Position numbers and translations under genes: made by a program. Below, in pieces: positions 53,553-64,000 of a stretch of DNA of 64,000 nucleotides. This stretch comes from Pseudomonas botevensis (GTDB taxonomy: Bacteria; Pseudomonadota; Gammaproteobacteria; Pseudomonadales; Pseudomonadaceae), in contig NZ_JAHTKI010000016.1 of the NCBI RefSeq assembly GCF_019145475.1, positions 62,001 to 126,000 of the forward strand, given 5' to 3'. The notes below the pieces were generated by a model, which saw only the letters and a program-made list of their open reading frames with translations, did no database searches and had not been told where the DNA came from. Position 1 is the first letter of the stretch. Each line of letters opens with the position of its first letter.

Positions 53553-54677
53553 TCAACCGCGATAGTAGCGTTGTGGAACAAATGGCATTTTGCTTACAAG
53601 CATTTGCACCTTTTTCCCACGAACGATGGCCCAGACTGGCGTCTCAAGTGCGACATAAGCGCTGTCGAGGTAACCCATGGCCAGCGGCCCACCCAGGGTC
53701 GGGCCGAAACCGCCGCTGCACACGCTGCCGATGATTTCGCCGGCCTCGTTGACGATTTCCGCGCCTTCACGCACCGGGGTGCGTTCCTGTGGCAGCAGGC
53801 CGACGCGTTTGCGGGCGACGCCGTTCTGTTGCTGGGCGAAGATGTTTTCCGCCCCCGGGAAACCGCCGGCCCGTGCGCCGTCGGCACGTCGTGGCTTGGA
53901 CATCGCCCACAGCAGGCTGGCTTCGATCGGCGTGGTGTCGGTGTTCATGTCGTGGCCGTACAGGCACAGGCCGGCTTCCAGGCGTAGCGAGTCACGGGCG
54001 CCGAGGCCGATGGCTGCCACTTCCGGCTCGGCCAGCAGGGCGCGGGCGAGTTTTTCCGCGTCGGCGGCAGGCACCGAGATTTCGAAACCGTCTTCACCGG
54101 TGTAGCCCGAACGGCTGACGAAGCAATCCACGCCCAGCAATTGCACACGGTTGAACTGCATGAAGGTCATCTTCGCCACTTCCGGCGCCAGGCGTGCCAG
54201 CACGGTCACGGCGGCCGGGCCTTGCAGGGCGAGCAGGGCGCGCGCTTCGAACAGCGGCTCGATCGTGCACTGAGCGCCGATGTGCTTTTGCAGATGGGCC
54301 AGGTCCTGATCCTTGCAGGCAGCGTTCACCACCAGGAACAGTTCGTCGTTGCCGAGATTGGCCACCATCAGGTCGTCGAGGATGCCGCCGGTCTCATGGG
54401 TGAACATGGCGTAACGCTGCATGCCCACCGGCAGGTCGATGATGTCCACCGGCACCAGGGTTTCCAGGGCTTTGGCGGCGTTGGCGCCGGTCAGGCGGAT
54501 CTGGCCCATGTGCGAGACATCGAACAGCCCGGCCTGCTCGCGGGTGTGCTGGTGTTCTTTCATCACGCCCAGCGGGTATTGCACCGGCATGTCGTAGCCG
54601 GCGAACGGCACCATGCGGGCGCCGAGTTCGATGTGCAGAGCGTGCAGCGGGGTTTTCGACAGTTGTTCGGTGGACAT
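53553..54677 (-). CDS. gcvT: Aminomethyltransferase (glycine cleavage T protein)
   Basis: 374 residues. The T protein takes the aminomethyl group from lipoyl-GcvH and makes 5,10-methylene-THF and ammonia. Features are G-A-R-M-V-P-F-A-G-Y-D-M-P-V-Q-Y near 19-34, V-S-H-M-G-Q-I near 54-60, and the G-L-G-A-R-D-S-L-R-L-E-A motif near 223-234 that contacts folate. It is the last gene of the gcvH-gcvP-sdaA-gcvT series. GGAG before the start. Confidence 0.97.
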   Translation of the reverse strand: MSTEQLSKTPLHALHIELGARMVPFAGYDMPVQYPLGVMKEHQHTREQAGLFDVSHMGQIRLTGANAAKALETLVPVDIIDLPVGMQRYAMFTHETGGILDDLMVANLGNDELFLVVNAACKDQDLAHLQKHIGAQCTIEPLFEARALLALQGPAAVTVLARLAPEVAKMTFMQFNRVQLLGVDCFVSRSGYTGEDGFEISVPAADAEKLARALLAEPEVAAIGLGARDSLRLEAGLCLYGHDMNTDTTPIEASLLWAMSKPRRADGARAGGFPGAENIFAQQQNGVARKRVGLLPQERTPVREGAEIVNEAGEIIGSVCSGGFGPTLGGPLAMGYLDSAYVALETPVWAIVRGKKVQMLVSKMPFVPQRYYRG

Positions 54678-54715
54678 GCGGGACTCCTTTCAAAGTGGGT
54701 TCCGGGTCAGGAGCA

Positions 54716-54830
54716 AAAGCCCCTCACCCCAGCCCTCTCCCGGAGGGAGAGGGAGTTGATTGTGTTTACCTCTCCCGGAAGGAGAGGGCGCTGGTTACCT
54801 TTACCTCTCCCTTGGGAGGAGAGGGGATGA
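54716..54830. repeat. Cluster of three CT-rich palindromic repeats
   Basis: Three copies of a CCCTCTCCC...GGGAGAGGG type palindrome at about 54721-54757, 54767-54791 and 54802-54826, between sdaA and gcvT. Confidence 0.75.
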
Positions 54831-54853
54831 ATACGTTTGATCCGGGTGACGGA

Positions 54854-56230
<1,377 letters not shown>

Positions 56231-56292
56231 GAGTTGTTCTCCGGTTTCTTGTTATAGGAATTGGCGAAACGTCAGGCTTGGTGCAACTCCCC

Positions 56293-56382
56293 GGTGGAGG
56301 CGGGCTTGCTCGCGAAAACGGTCGGGACAGACAGCATCGGTGTGACTGACAAACCGCTTTCGCGAGCAAGCCCGCTCCCACG
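56293..56382. repeat. REP palindrome pair inside the gcv gene series
   Basis: GCGGGCTTGCTCGCGAAAAC and inverted TTTCGCGAGCAAGCCCGC between gcvP and sdaA. It may lower expression of the downstream genes or protect the upstream mRNA. Confidence 0.9.
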
Positions 56383-56437
56383 AAGAGAGTCGGGGTGTTC
56401 TTGAAGTGTGGGGCGAGCGAACCCGCCCCACACAGTC

Positions 56438-59290
<2,853 letters not shown>

Positions 59291-59301
59291 GTCGGTACTC
59301 C

Positions 59302-59685
59302 TCAGGCTTCGGCTTGGGCTTTGATCAGGCGGTCGTAGGCGTCCTGGTCCAGCAGTTTGCCGACAGCGGCGGCGTCGCTTGGCTGGAAGCGGAAGAACCA
59401 GCCTTCGCCCAGCGGATCTTCGTTGACCAGTTCCGGGCTGTCTTCCAGCGCCGGGTTGGTTTCCAGCACTTCGCCGTCGAGGGGCATGTACACGCCGCTG
59501 GCGGCTTTGACCGACTCCACGGTGGCGGCTTCGGCGCCTTTGTCATAAGCCTGCAATTCAGGCAGTTGCACGAACACCACGTCGCCCAATGCGTTCTGCG
59601 CGAAAGCGGTGATGCCGACCGTGACGCTGCCGTCAGCTTCGGCGCGCAGCCATTCGTGATCTTCAGTAAAACGCAACTCGCTCAT
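59302..59685 (-). CDS. gcvH: Glycine cleavage H protein
   Basis: 127 residues. Lipoyl carrier of the system. The lipoylated Lys is K60 in E-S-V-K-A-A-S. T-E-D-H-E-W-L near 7-13 is the family start. AGGAG before the ATG. It is the first gene behind the sigma-54 promoter and GcsR sites. Confidence 0.98.
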   Translation of the reverse strand: MSELRFTEDHEWLRAEADGSVTVGITAFAQNALGDVVFVQLPELQAYDKGAEAATVESVKAASGVYMPLDGEVLETNPALEDSPELVNEDPLGEGWFFRFQPSDAAAVGKLLDQDAYDRLIKAQAEA

Positions 59686-59768
59686 GGAAACTCCTAAGGG
59701 GCCAGACTCGTCTGGTGGACGCGGTGGAAGGCTGGGGCAGGAAAGCCCTTTATTTATGAGCGGGTACT

Positions 59769-59786
59769 TAGCAAAAAAGCGGCCAA
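59769..59786 (-). promoter_or_regulatory. Sigma-54 promoter of gcvH
   Basis: On the minus strand, TTGGCCGCTTTTTTGCTA: GG at -24 (59784-59783), exactly ten bases, and GC at -12 (59772-59771), as in the TGGCAC-N5-TTGC consensus. The start would be near 59760, about 75 bp before the gcvH ATG. Confidence 0.8.
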
Positions 59787-59849
59787 TATAAAATTATCGT
59801 TATAAATCAAGTATTTATGTGATTTTTAAGGCGCACAAGAAGATGTGGC

Positions 59850-59867
59850 TGTAGCGAAATCGCTACA
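59850..59867. promoter_or_regulatory. GcsR-type site 1
   Basis: TGTAGCGAAATCGCTACA, a perfect palindrome with seven-base arms. It matches the layout of the GcsR site TGTAACG-N4-CGTTCCG known in P. aeruginosa. About 65 bp upstream of the -24 box. Confidence 0.8.
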
Positions 59868-59930
59868 GCGTAGGGCGAGGAGAAAAGCTGAACCGGATCA
59901 AAGCCTTGCAAAGTGGTGATCACAGAGGGG

Positions 59931-59948
59931 TGTAGCGATATCGTTCCG
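59931..59948. promoter_or_regulatory. GcsR-type site 2
   Basis: TGTAGCGATATCGTTCCG, identical to the published site in 13 of 14 fixed bases. Head-to-tail with site 3. Confidence 0.85.
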
Positions 59949-59949
59949 C

Positions 59950-59967
59950 TGTAGCGCTTTCAGTACA
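59950..59967. promoter_or_regulatory. GcsR-type site 3
   Basis: TGTAGCGCTTTCAGTACA; the left arm matches, the right arm is weaker. It begins 19 bp after the start of site 2. Three sites upstream of the operon agree with the three sites known in P. aeruginosa. Confidence 0.75.
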
Positions 59968-59987
59968 GATGGAGGTCGCTTTTGGCG

Positions 59988-60066
59988 CAAGCCCCGTAAG
60001 AGCAGGCTTGCCCCCGAAGGCGTCGGATCGGATGTAGCGCTTTTTGCGCGCAAGCCCACGCCCGCA
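59988..60066. repeat. Degenerate REP with a fourth TGTAGCG half-site
   Basis: Eroded REP arms GGCTTGCCCCCGAAGG and GCGCGCAAGCCCACGCCCG. Between them TGTAGCGCTTT at 60033-60043 repeats the left arm of GcsR site 3, without a matching right arm. Confidence 0.6.
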
Positions 60067-60099
60067 AAGATCTTCAGTGACGACAAGGTTCAGGTTGTT

Positions 60100-61608
60100 T
60101 CAGGTCTTGTTGGGAATGCCGTACTTGCGCAGTCGATGGGCGATGGCGGTGTGGGAGGTCTGCAGGCGGCTGGCGAGCTGGCGGGTCGATGGGTAGCTGG
60201 CATAGAGCTTTTCCAGCAGGGATTTCTCGAAGCCTTCCACGGCCTGTTCGAGGCTGTCGACGTCGGTGTCGGTCTGCCGCGCCACCGAGGTGCCGGCGAT
60301 GTCGAGGTCGCCGATGTCCACCAGGCTGCTTTCGCAGATCGCCGCTGCGCGGAAGATCACGTTCTGCAACTGTCGCACGTTACCCGGCCAGCGGTTGCCG
60401 AGCAGCGCCGGATACGTGCCGGGGGCCAGGCGGCAGACCGGGCGCTGGATCTGCGCGCAGGCCTGCTGCATGAAATAACGGGCCAGCAGCAGGATGTCCT
60501 GGCCGCGTTCGCGCAACGGCGGGACTTCGACATTGAGCACGTTGAGGCGGTAGAACAGGTCTTCGCGGAACAACCCTTCGCTGACCATCTTTTCCAGGTC
60601 GCGGTGGGTGGCGCTGAGGATTCGCACGTTGACCTTCACTTCACGATCGCCCCCGACCCGGCGGAAGCTGCCGTCGTTGAGAAACCGCAGCAACTTGGCC
60701 TGCAGGTACGGCGACATCTCACCGATCTCGTCGAGAAACACCGTGCCCTGGTTCGCCAGTTCCATCAGCCCCGGTTTGCCGCCGCGCTGGGCGCCGGTGA
60801 AGGCGCCGGGGGCGTAGCCGAACAGTTCGCTTTCGGCGAGGTTCTCCGGCAGGGCCGCGCAGTTCAGCGCGAGGAACGGCGCGTTGTGCCGTGCGCTGAT
60901 GGCGTGGCAGGCGCGGGCCACGAGTTCTTTGCCGGTGCCGGTTTCGCCCTGGATCAACAGCGGCGCATCGAGTGCCGCCACACGCTGCGCGCGGGCCTTG
61001 AGGGTGCGGATCGGTGGCGACTCGCCGAGCAGTGCATCGAAGCCTTCGGCGTGGTCGTGGTGCAGCGCCGAGAGTTGTTCGCCGATGCGGTTCGGTTGGT
61101 AGAGGGTGAGCAGGGCGCCGGCGTCGGTGATCGGCGTGGCGTCCAGCAGCAGCGTCTGGCCGTTGACGGTGATTTCCCGCAGCGGCAGGCGAAAGCCCTG
61201 TTCGAGCAGGGTTTCCAGCAGGGCCGGGTCGTTGAACAGTTCAGCGACACTTTCACCCGCCGGCTCACGGCCGTACAAGGCGATCAGCGCCGGGTTGGCC
61301 AGCAGCACCTTGCCCGCGCTGTCGAGGGCCAGCACCGGGTCGGTCATCGCCGCGAGCAAGGCATCGAGCTGCAAGTGCCGACGCTGGCCGGGCAGGATGT
61401 CGACCACCACCACGGCCTCGACGCCGCGCACGCGGAACAGCGCGTCTTTCAGCTCCTCAAGTACTTGCGGGCTCAGGGTCGGGGCGTCGATGTAGACGTT
61501 CGGCGGCACCATCTCCACCGCATCCAGATTGAGGTTGCGCCCACCGAGCAAGGCCAGGACTTCCTGGGTGATGCCGACGCGGTCGATGAAGCTGACGTGG
61601 ATACGCAT
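60100..61608 (-). CDS. gcsR: TyrR-like sigma-54 activator of glycine cleavage genes
   Basis: 502 residues. Order: N-terminal ACT domain (about 1-75), PAS domain (about 78-180), AAA+ domain (about 195-425) with Walker A G-E-T-G-T-G-K-E at 221-228, the sigma-54 loop G-A-F-T-G-A at 268-273 and Walker B F-L-D-E-I-G at 291-296. A TyrR-type helix-turn-helix (about 460-500) ends the protein. In P. aeruginosa GcsR senses glycine and activates the gcv operon. The intact GAFTGA loop, which E. coli TyrR lacks, means it can activate sigma-54 polymerase. It lies directly upstream of its target operon. Confidence 0.95.
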   Translation of the reverse strand: MRIHVSFIDRVGITQEVLALLGGRNLNLDAVEMVPPNVYIDAPTLSPQVLEELKDALFRVRGVEAVVVVDILPGQRRHLQLDALLAAMTDPVLALDSAGKVLLANPALIALYGREPAGESVAELFNDPALLETLLEQGFRLPLREITVNGQTLLLDATPITDAGALLTLYQPNRIGEQLSALHHDHAEGFDALLGESPPIRTLKARAQRVAALDAPLLIQGETGTGKELVARACHAISARHNAPFLALNCAALPENLAESELFGYAPGAFTGAQRGGKPGLMELANQGTVFLDEIGEMSPYLQAKLLRFLNDGSFRRVGGDREVKVNVRILSATHRDLEKMVSEGLFREDLFYRLNVLNVEVPPLRERGQDILLLARYFMQQACAQIQRPVCRLAPGTYPALLGNRWPGNVRQLQNVIFRAAAICESSLVDIGDLDIAGTSVARQTDTDVDSLEQAVEGFEKSLLEKLYASYPSTRQLASRLQTSHTAIAHRLRKYGIPNKT

Positions 61609-61671
61609 GGGGCGATTCAGTGTTCTGGGATGCGGAGGGGGGCAAGTATGCCTTGAGCAGCATCAAAAGCC

Positions 61672-61858
61672 ACCCCTCACCCCAGCCCTCTCCCAGGGGG
61701 AGAGGGAGCCGATTGTGCGATGCTCGGGAGATACGCCGACCTGAAAATACTGCTGTGAATCCATAATCGACTCAGGTGTTCAGGTCGATGTCTGCCGTTC
61801 GACAACTCGGTCAGTCCCCTCTCCCCCGGAGAGGATTAGGGTGAGGGGCCTTCGGGGT
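61672..61858. repeat. Inverted pair of CT-rich repeats upstream of gcsR
   Basis: CCCCTCACCCCAGCCCTCTC at about 61674 and the inverted form GGATTAGGGTGAGGGG ending near 61850 enclose about 110 bp of spacer. The same repeat family is at 17508 and 54716. Confidence 0.7.
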
Positions 61859-62221
61859 TTATTCGAAATGCTCGGGATTCACCGGCTCCCCGGACTTCAT
61901 GTTCAGTTGCACCCGGATGTCCTCGAACATGGCGTCGTAATGCTTGTGGGTCGACTGGATGCTGCTCAAGGCCTTGGGGATGCCGTATTTTTCGGCAATC
62001 TGCGTCACGTTTCGGGCAAAGTTGTAGGCCTCCTCCTTGGGCAGAAAGAACGGCTCGTCCACCGCTTTGCCCTGGATCGTGCCGTGCATCCGGAACTGCA
62101 TCCCTTTGCCTTTCTGCGGGTCCTGCGCCACTTCATAAGTCAGGCAAATGTCGTAGTTGACATCACCTTTGGTCAGCGCGTGTCGCTCGATGTGCAAACG
62201 GCCGGGTTCGAACTGGGCCAT
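61859..62221 (-). CDS. DUF5064 family protein
   Basis: 120 residues, family known mainly from Pseudomonas. It starts M-A-Q-F-E-P-G-R-L-H-I-E-R and has a central K-G-M-Q-F-R-M-H-G-T-I stretch. No signal peptide or catalytic motif is visible. It follows arcC by 62 bp on the same strand, so it may be part of the arc transcript. Function unknown. Confidence 0.88.
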   Translation of the reverse strand: MAQFEPGRLHIERHALTKGDVNYDICLTYEVAQDPQKGKGMQFRMHGTIQGKAVDEPFFLPKEEAYNFARNVTQIAEKYGIPKALSSIQSTHKHYDAMFEDIRVQLNMKSGEPVNPEHFE

Positions 62222-62283
62222 GGTGTTCTCCTTTCAAGGCATGGGAGAAGGGCAGACCGCCGGCCTGCCCCCGGAGTTTCTTG

Positions 62284-63213
62284 TTATCGGTAAGTGATCC
62301 CCGGCGTAGCGGTGCTGACCCGCGTGCCGGCGCTGCCCTGGACGATGGCTTCGATATCCGCGAGCGAACCGATCACCGCGACCTTGCCAGTATGGCGCGC
62401 AAATTCGCTGGCTGCCTGTACCTTTGGCCCCATGGAACCAGCGGCGAAGCCCAGACGCTCCAATTCATCCGGGTGGGCCTGGGCGATAGCCTTCTGGGTC
62501 GGCTTGTTGAAGTCGATGTAGGCCGCGTTGACGTCGGTGGCGATCACCAGCAAGTCGGCTTCCAGTTGTTCGGCCAGAAGCGCCGAGCACAGGTCCTTGT
62601 CGATCACCGCCTCGATGCCCTTGAGGTTGCGGTTCTCGTCATACATGGTCGGGATGCCGCCTCCGCCGGCGCAGATCACGATGCTGCCCTTGTCCAGCAG
62701 CCACTTGATCGGGCGGATTTCGAAGATGCGTTTCGGCCGTGGACTGGCGACCACGCGGCGGAACTTGTCGCCGTCCGGGGCAATCGCCCAGCCTTTTTCG
62801 GCGGCGAGTTTTTCCGCCTCGGCCTTGTCGTAGACCGGGCCGATCGGTTTGGTCGGGTTCTTGAAGGCGGGGTCCTGGGCGTCGACTTCGACCTGGGTCA
62901 GCAGGGTGGCGAACGGCACCTCGAAGTCCAGCAGGTTGCCCAGTTCCTGTTCGATGATGTAGCCGATCATGCCTTCGGTTTCGGCACCGAGCACGTCCAG
63001 CGGGTAAGGGGTGACGGAGGTGTAGGCCGCCGCCTGCAACGACAGCAGCCCGACCTGCGGGCCATTGCCGTGGGCGATGACCAGTTGATTGCCGGGATGG
63101 ATCTTGGCGATCTGCTCGGTGGCGATACGGATGTTGGCGCGCTGATTGTCCGCGGTCATCGGTTCACCGCGACGGAGCAGGGCGTTACCGCCCAGAGCAA
63201 CGACGATACGCAT
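62284..63213 (-). CDS. arcC: Carbamate kinase
   Basis: 309 residues. It makes ATP from carbamoyl phosphate in the arginine deiminase pathway. R-I-V-V-A-L-G-G-N-A-L-L begins the amino-acid-kinase fold, H-G-N-G-P-Q-V-G near 49-56 is the substrate loop, and I-C-A-G-G-G-G-I-P near 174-182 binds nucleotide. It follows arcB with a REP pair between them. Confidence 0.97.
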   Translation of the reverse strand: MRIVVALGGNALLRRGEPMTADNQRANIRIATEQIAKIHPGNQLVIAHGNGPQVGLLSLQAAAYTSVTPYPLDVLGAETEGMIGYIIEQELGNLLDFEVPFATLLTQVEVDAQDPAFKNPTKPIGPVYDKAEAEKLAAEKGWAIAPDGDKFRRVVASPRPKRIFEIRPIKWLLDKGSIVICAGGGGIPTMYDENRNLKGIEAVIDKDLCSALLAEQLEADLLVIATDVNAAYIDFNKPTQKAIAQAHPDELERLGFAAGSMGPKVQAASEFARHTGKVAVIGSLADIEAIVQGSAGTRVSTATPGITYR

Positions 63214-63259
63214 GATGCTGGTCCTTCTGAAAAAGGAAAGTACGGGCTCCCGGTCGACG

Positions 63260-63348
63260 GTGGGGGCGGGTGGGTTCGCGAAGGAAGCGTGTCAGGCAAC
63301 ATCGGTAGCGCCTGAAACACCGCATTCGTGAGCAAGCCCGCTCCCACT
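63260..63348. repeat. REP palindrome pair between arcB and arcC
   Basis: GGGGGCGGGTGGGTTCGCGA, a diverged left arm, and the well-kept right arm GAGCAAGCCCGCTCCCAC. Confidence 0.85.
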
Positions 63349-63354
63349 GGGGCT

Positions 63355-64000
63355 TTACAGGTCAGCCAGGGTCGAGACCAGGATTGCCTTGATGGTGTGC
63401 ATGCGGTTTTCCGCTTGCTCGAAGGCGATGCAGGCTGGCGACTCGAACACGTCGTCGGTCACTTCGATGCCGTTGGCCAGGTGTGGATACTGCTCGGCGA
63501 TCTGCTTGCCGACCTTGGTGTCGCTGTTGTGGAACGCCGGCAGGCAGTGCATGAACTTGGTGCGCGGGTTGCCCGAGGCTTTCATCAGCTCGGCGTTGAC
63601 CTGATACGGCAGCAGTTGCTGGATGCGTTCGCCCCAGGCTTCGACCGGCTCGCCCATCGAGACCCAGACGTCGGTGTGGATGAAGTCCACGCCTTTGACC
63701 GCCGCTTTCGGGTCTTCGGTCAGGGTGATGCGCGCGCCGCTTTCTTCCGCGTACTTGTTGCAGCGTTCCACCAGATCGTCATGGGGCCACAGGGCTTTCG
63801 GCGCAGCGATGCGCACGTCCATGCCGAGCTTGGCGCCGATCAGCAGCAGTGAGTTGCCCATGTTGTTGCGCGCGTCGCCCAGGTAGGCGTAGCTGATTTC
63901 ATGGATGGGCTTGTCGGCGTTTTCGCGCATGGTCAGCACGTCGGCGATCATTTGTGTCGGGTGATATTCATCGGTCAGGCCGTTGAACACCGGCACCCCG
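63355..64000 (-). CDS. arcB: Catabolic ornithine carbamoyltransferase (N-terminus outside window)
   Basis: The frame runs to the right edge, so only the last ~215 residues are seen. ArcB phosphorolyses citrulline to ornithine and carbamoyl phosphate. The ornithine loop H-C-L-P-A-F-H near 173-179 of the visible part and V-D-F-I-H-T-D-V-W-V-S-M-G-E are family motifs. Beside arcC it belongs to the arginine deiminase operon, whose arcA and promoter should lie to the right. Catabolic rather than anabolic role is inferred from this context. Confidence 0.96.
   Translation of the reverse strand, partial: GVPVFNGLTDEYHPTQMIADVLTMRENADKPIHEISYAYLGDARNNMGNSLLLIGAKLGMDVRIAAPKALWPHDDLVERCNKYAEESGARITLTEDPKAAVKGVDFIHTDVWVSMGEPVEAWGERIQQLLPYQVNAELMKASGNPRTKFMHCLPAFHNSDTKVGKQIAEQYPHLANGIEVTDDVFESPACIAFEQAENRMHTIKAILVSTLADL

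Noticed and set aside
59686..59850. Glycine riboswitch upstream of gcvH
   Set aside because: The leader is only about 75 nt and has no recognisable tandem aptamer; the sigma-54/GcsR region explains control.

Overview
The window is chromosomal DNA from a fluorescent-group Pseudomonas (P. fluorescens/P. putida type). The evidence is the high-GC gene style, an MvaT-family silencer, an OprD-family porin, pseudomonad gene neighbourhoods (sbcB-mvaT-purU, dciA/secA-argJ-GST-mutT, oprD-HIT-slyX-csp-dps, aspS-yebC-ruvCAB-ybgC-tolQRAB-pal-cpoB-queE-queC-tRNA-Lys), and many REP palindromes typical of this group. No prophage, insertion sequence, CRISPR array or defence island is visible. Most of the window is core genome.

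Layout. 1-4240: 3' part of a very large protein with repeated Ig-like modules. 4271-10993: six minus-strand genes with overlapping ends (RDD, SpoIIM-like, DUF4129, DUF4350, MoxR ATPase, DUF58). 11175-14575: sbcB, mvaT, purU and a small hypothetical gene. 14544-17417: glycosyltransferase, DUF2334 deacetylase-like and YbhN-type membrane protein operon. 17576-21619: a dCACHE chemoreceptor with the amino-acid-binding residue set, a HerA-like ATPase, and dciA. 21927-28484: secA, argJ, GST, a Nudix/ThiE-like fusion, and a cobalamin adenosyltransferase. 28488-33092: orphan sensor kinase, panE, yajQ and an MscS channel. 33238-38472: OprD porin, HIT protein, slyX, membrane-anchored cold-shock domain protein, dps, a ribbon-helix-helix protein and an FmdB zinc ribbon. 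38582-52226: aspS, yebC, ruvCAB, the Tol-Pal operon, queE, queC, tRNA-Lys and nadA. 52350-53148: an RDD membrane protein and a cold-shock protein. 53553-61608: glycine/serine catabolism (gcvH, gcvP, sdaA, gcvT) with its sigma-54 activator gcsR. 61859-64000: DUF5064, arcC and partial arcB of the arginine deiminase pathway.

How the parts work together. The gcvHP-sdaA-gcvT block turns glycine into a one-carbon unit, ammonia and CO2, and serine into pyruvate. It is preceded by a GG-N10-GC sigma-54 promoter and three 18-bp GcsR-type sites, which makes it the best-resolved regulatory circuit here. The Tol-Pal block builds the envelope-spanning division complex. ruvCAB resolves Holliday junctions. 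queE and queC make queuosine precursors. arcB and arcC make ATP from citrulline.

The most interesting unexplained signals are: a terminator-like hairpin inside the yajQ leader; TGTCGC direct repeats resembling an ArgR operator upstream of the OprD porin; a perfect 12-bp inverted repeat just after gcvT; the unoccupied tRNA-Lys that serves as an integration hotspot in other pseudomonads; the large Ig-repeat protein; and two membrane operons (MoxR/DUF58 and glycosyltransferase/deacetylase/flippase) of unknown function.
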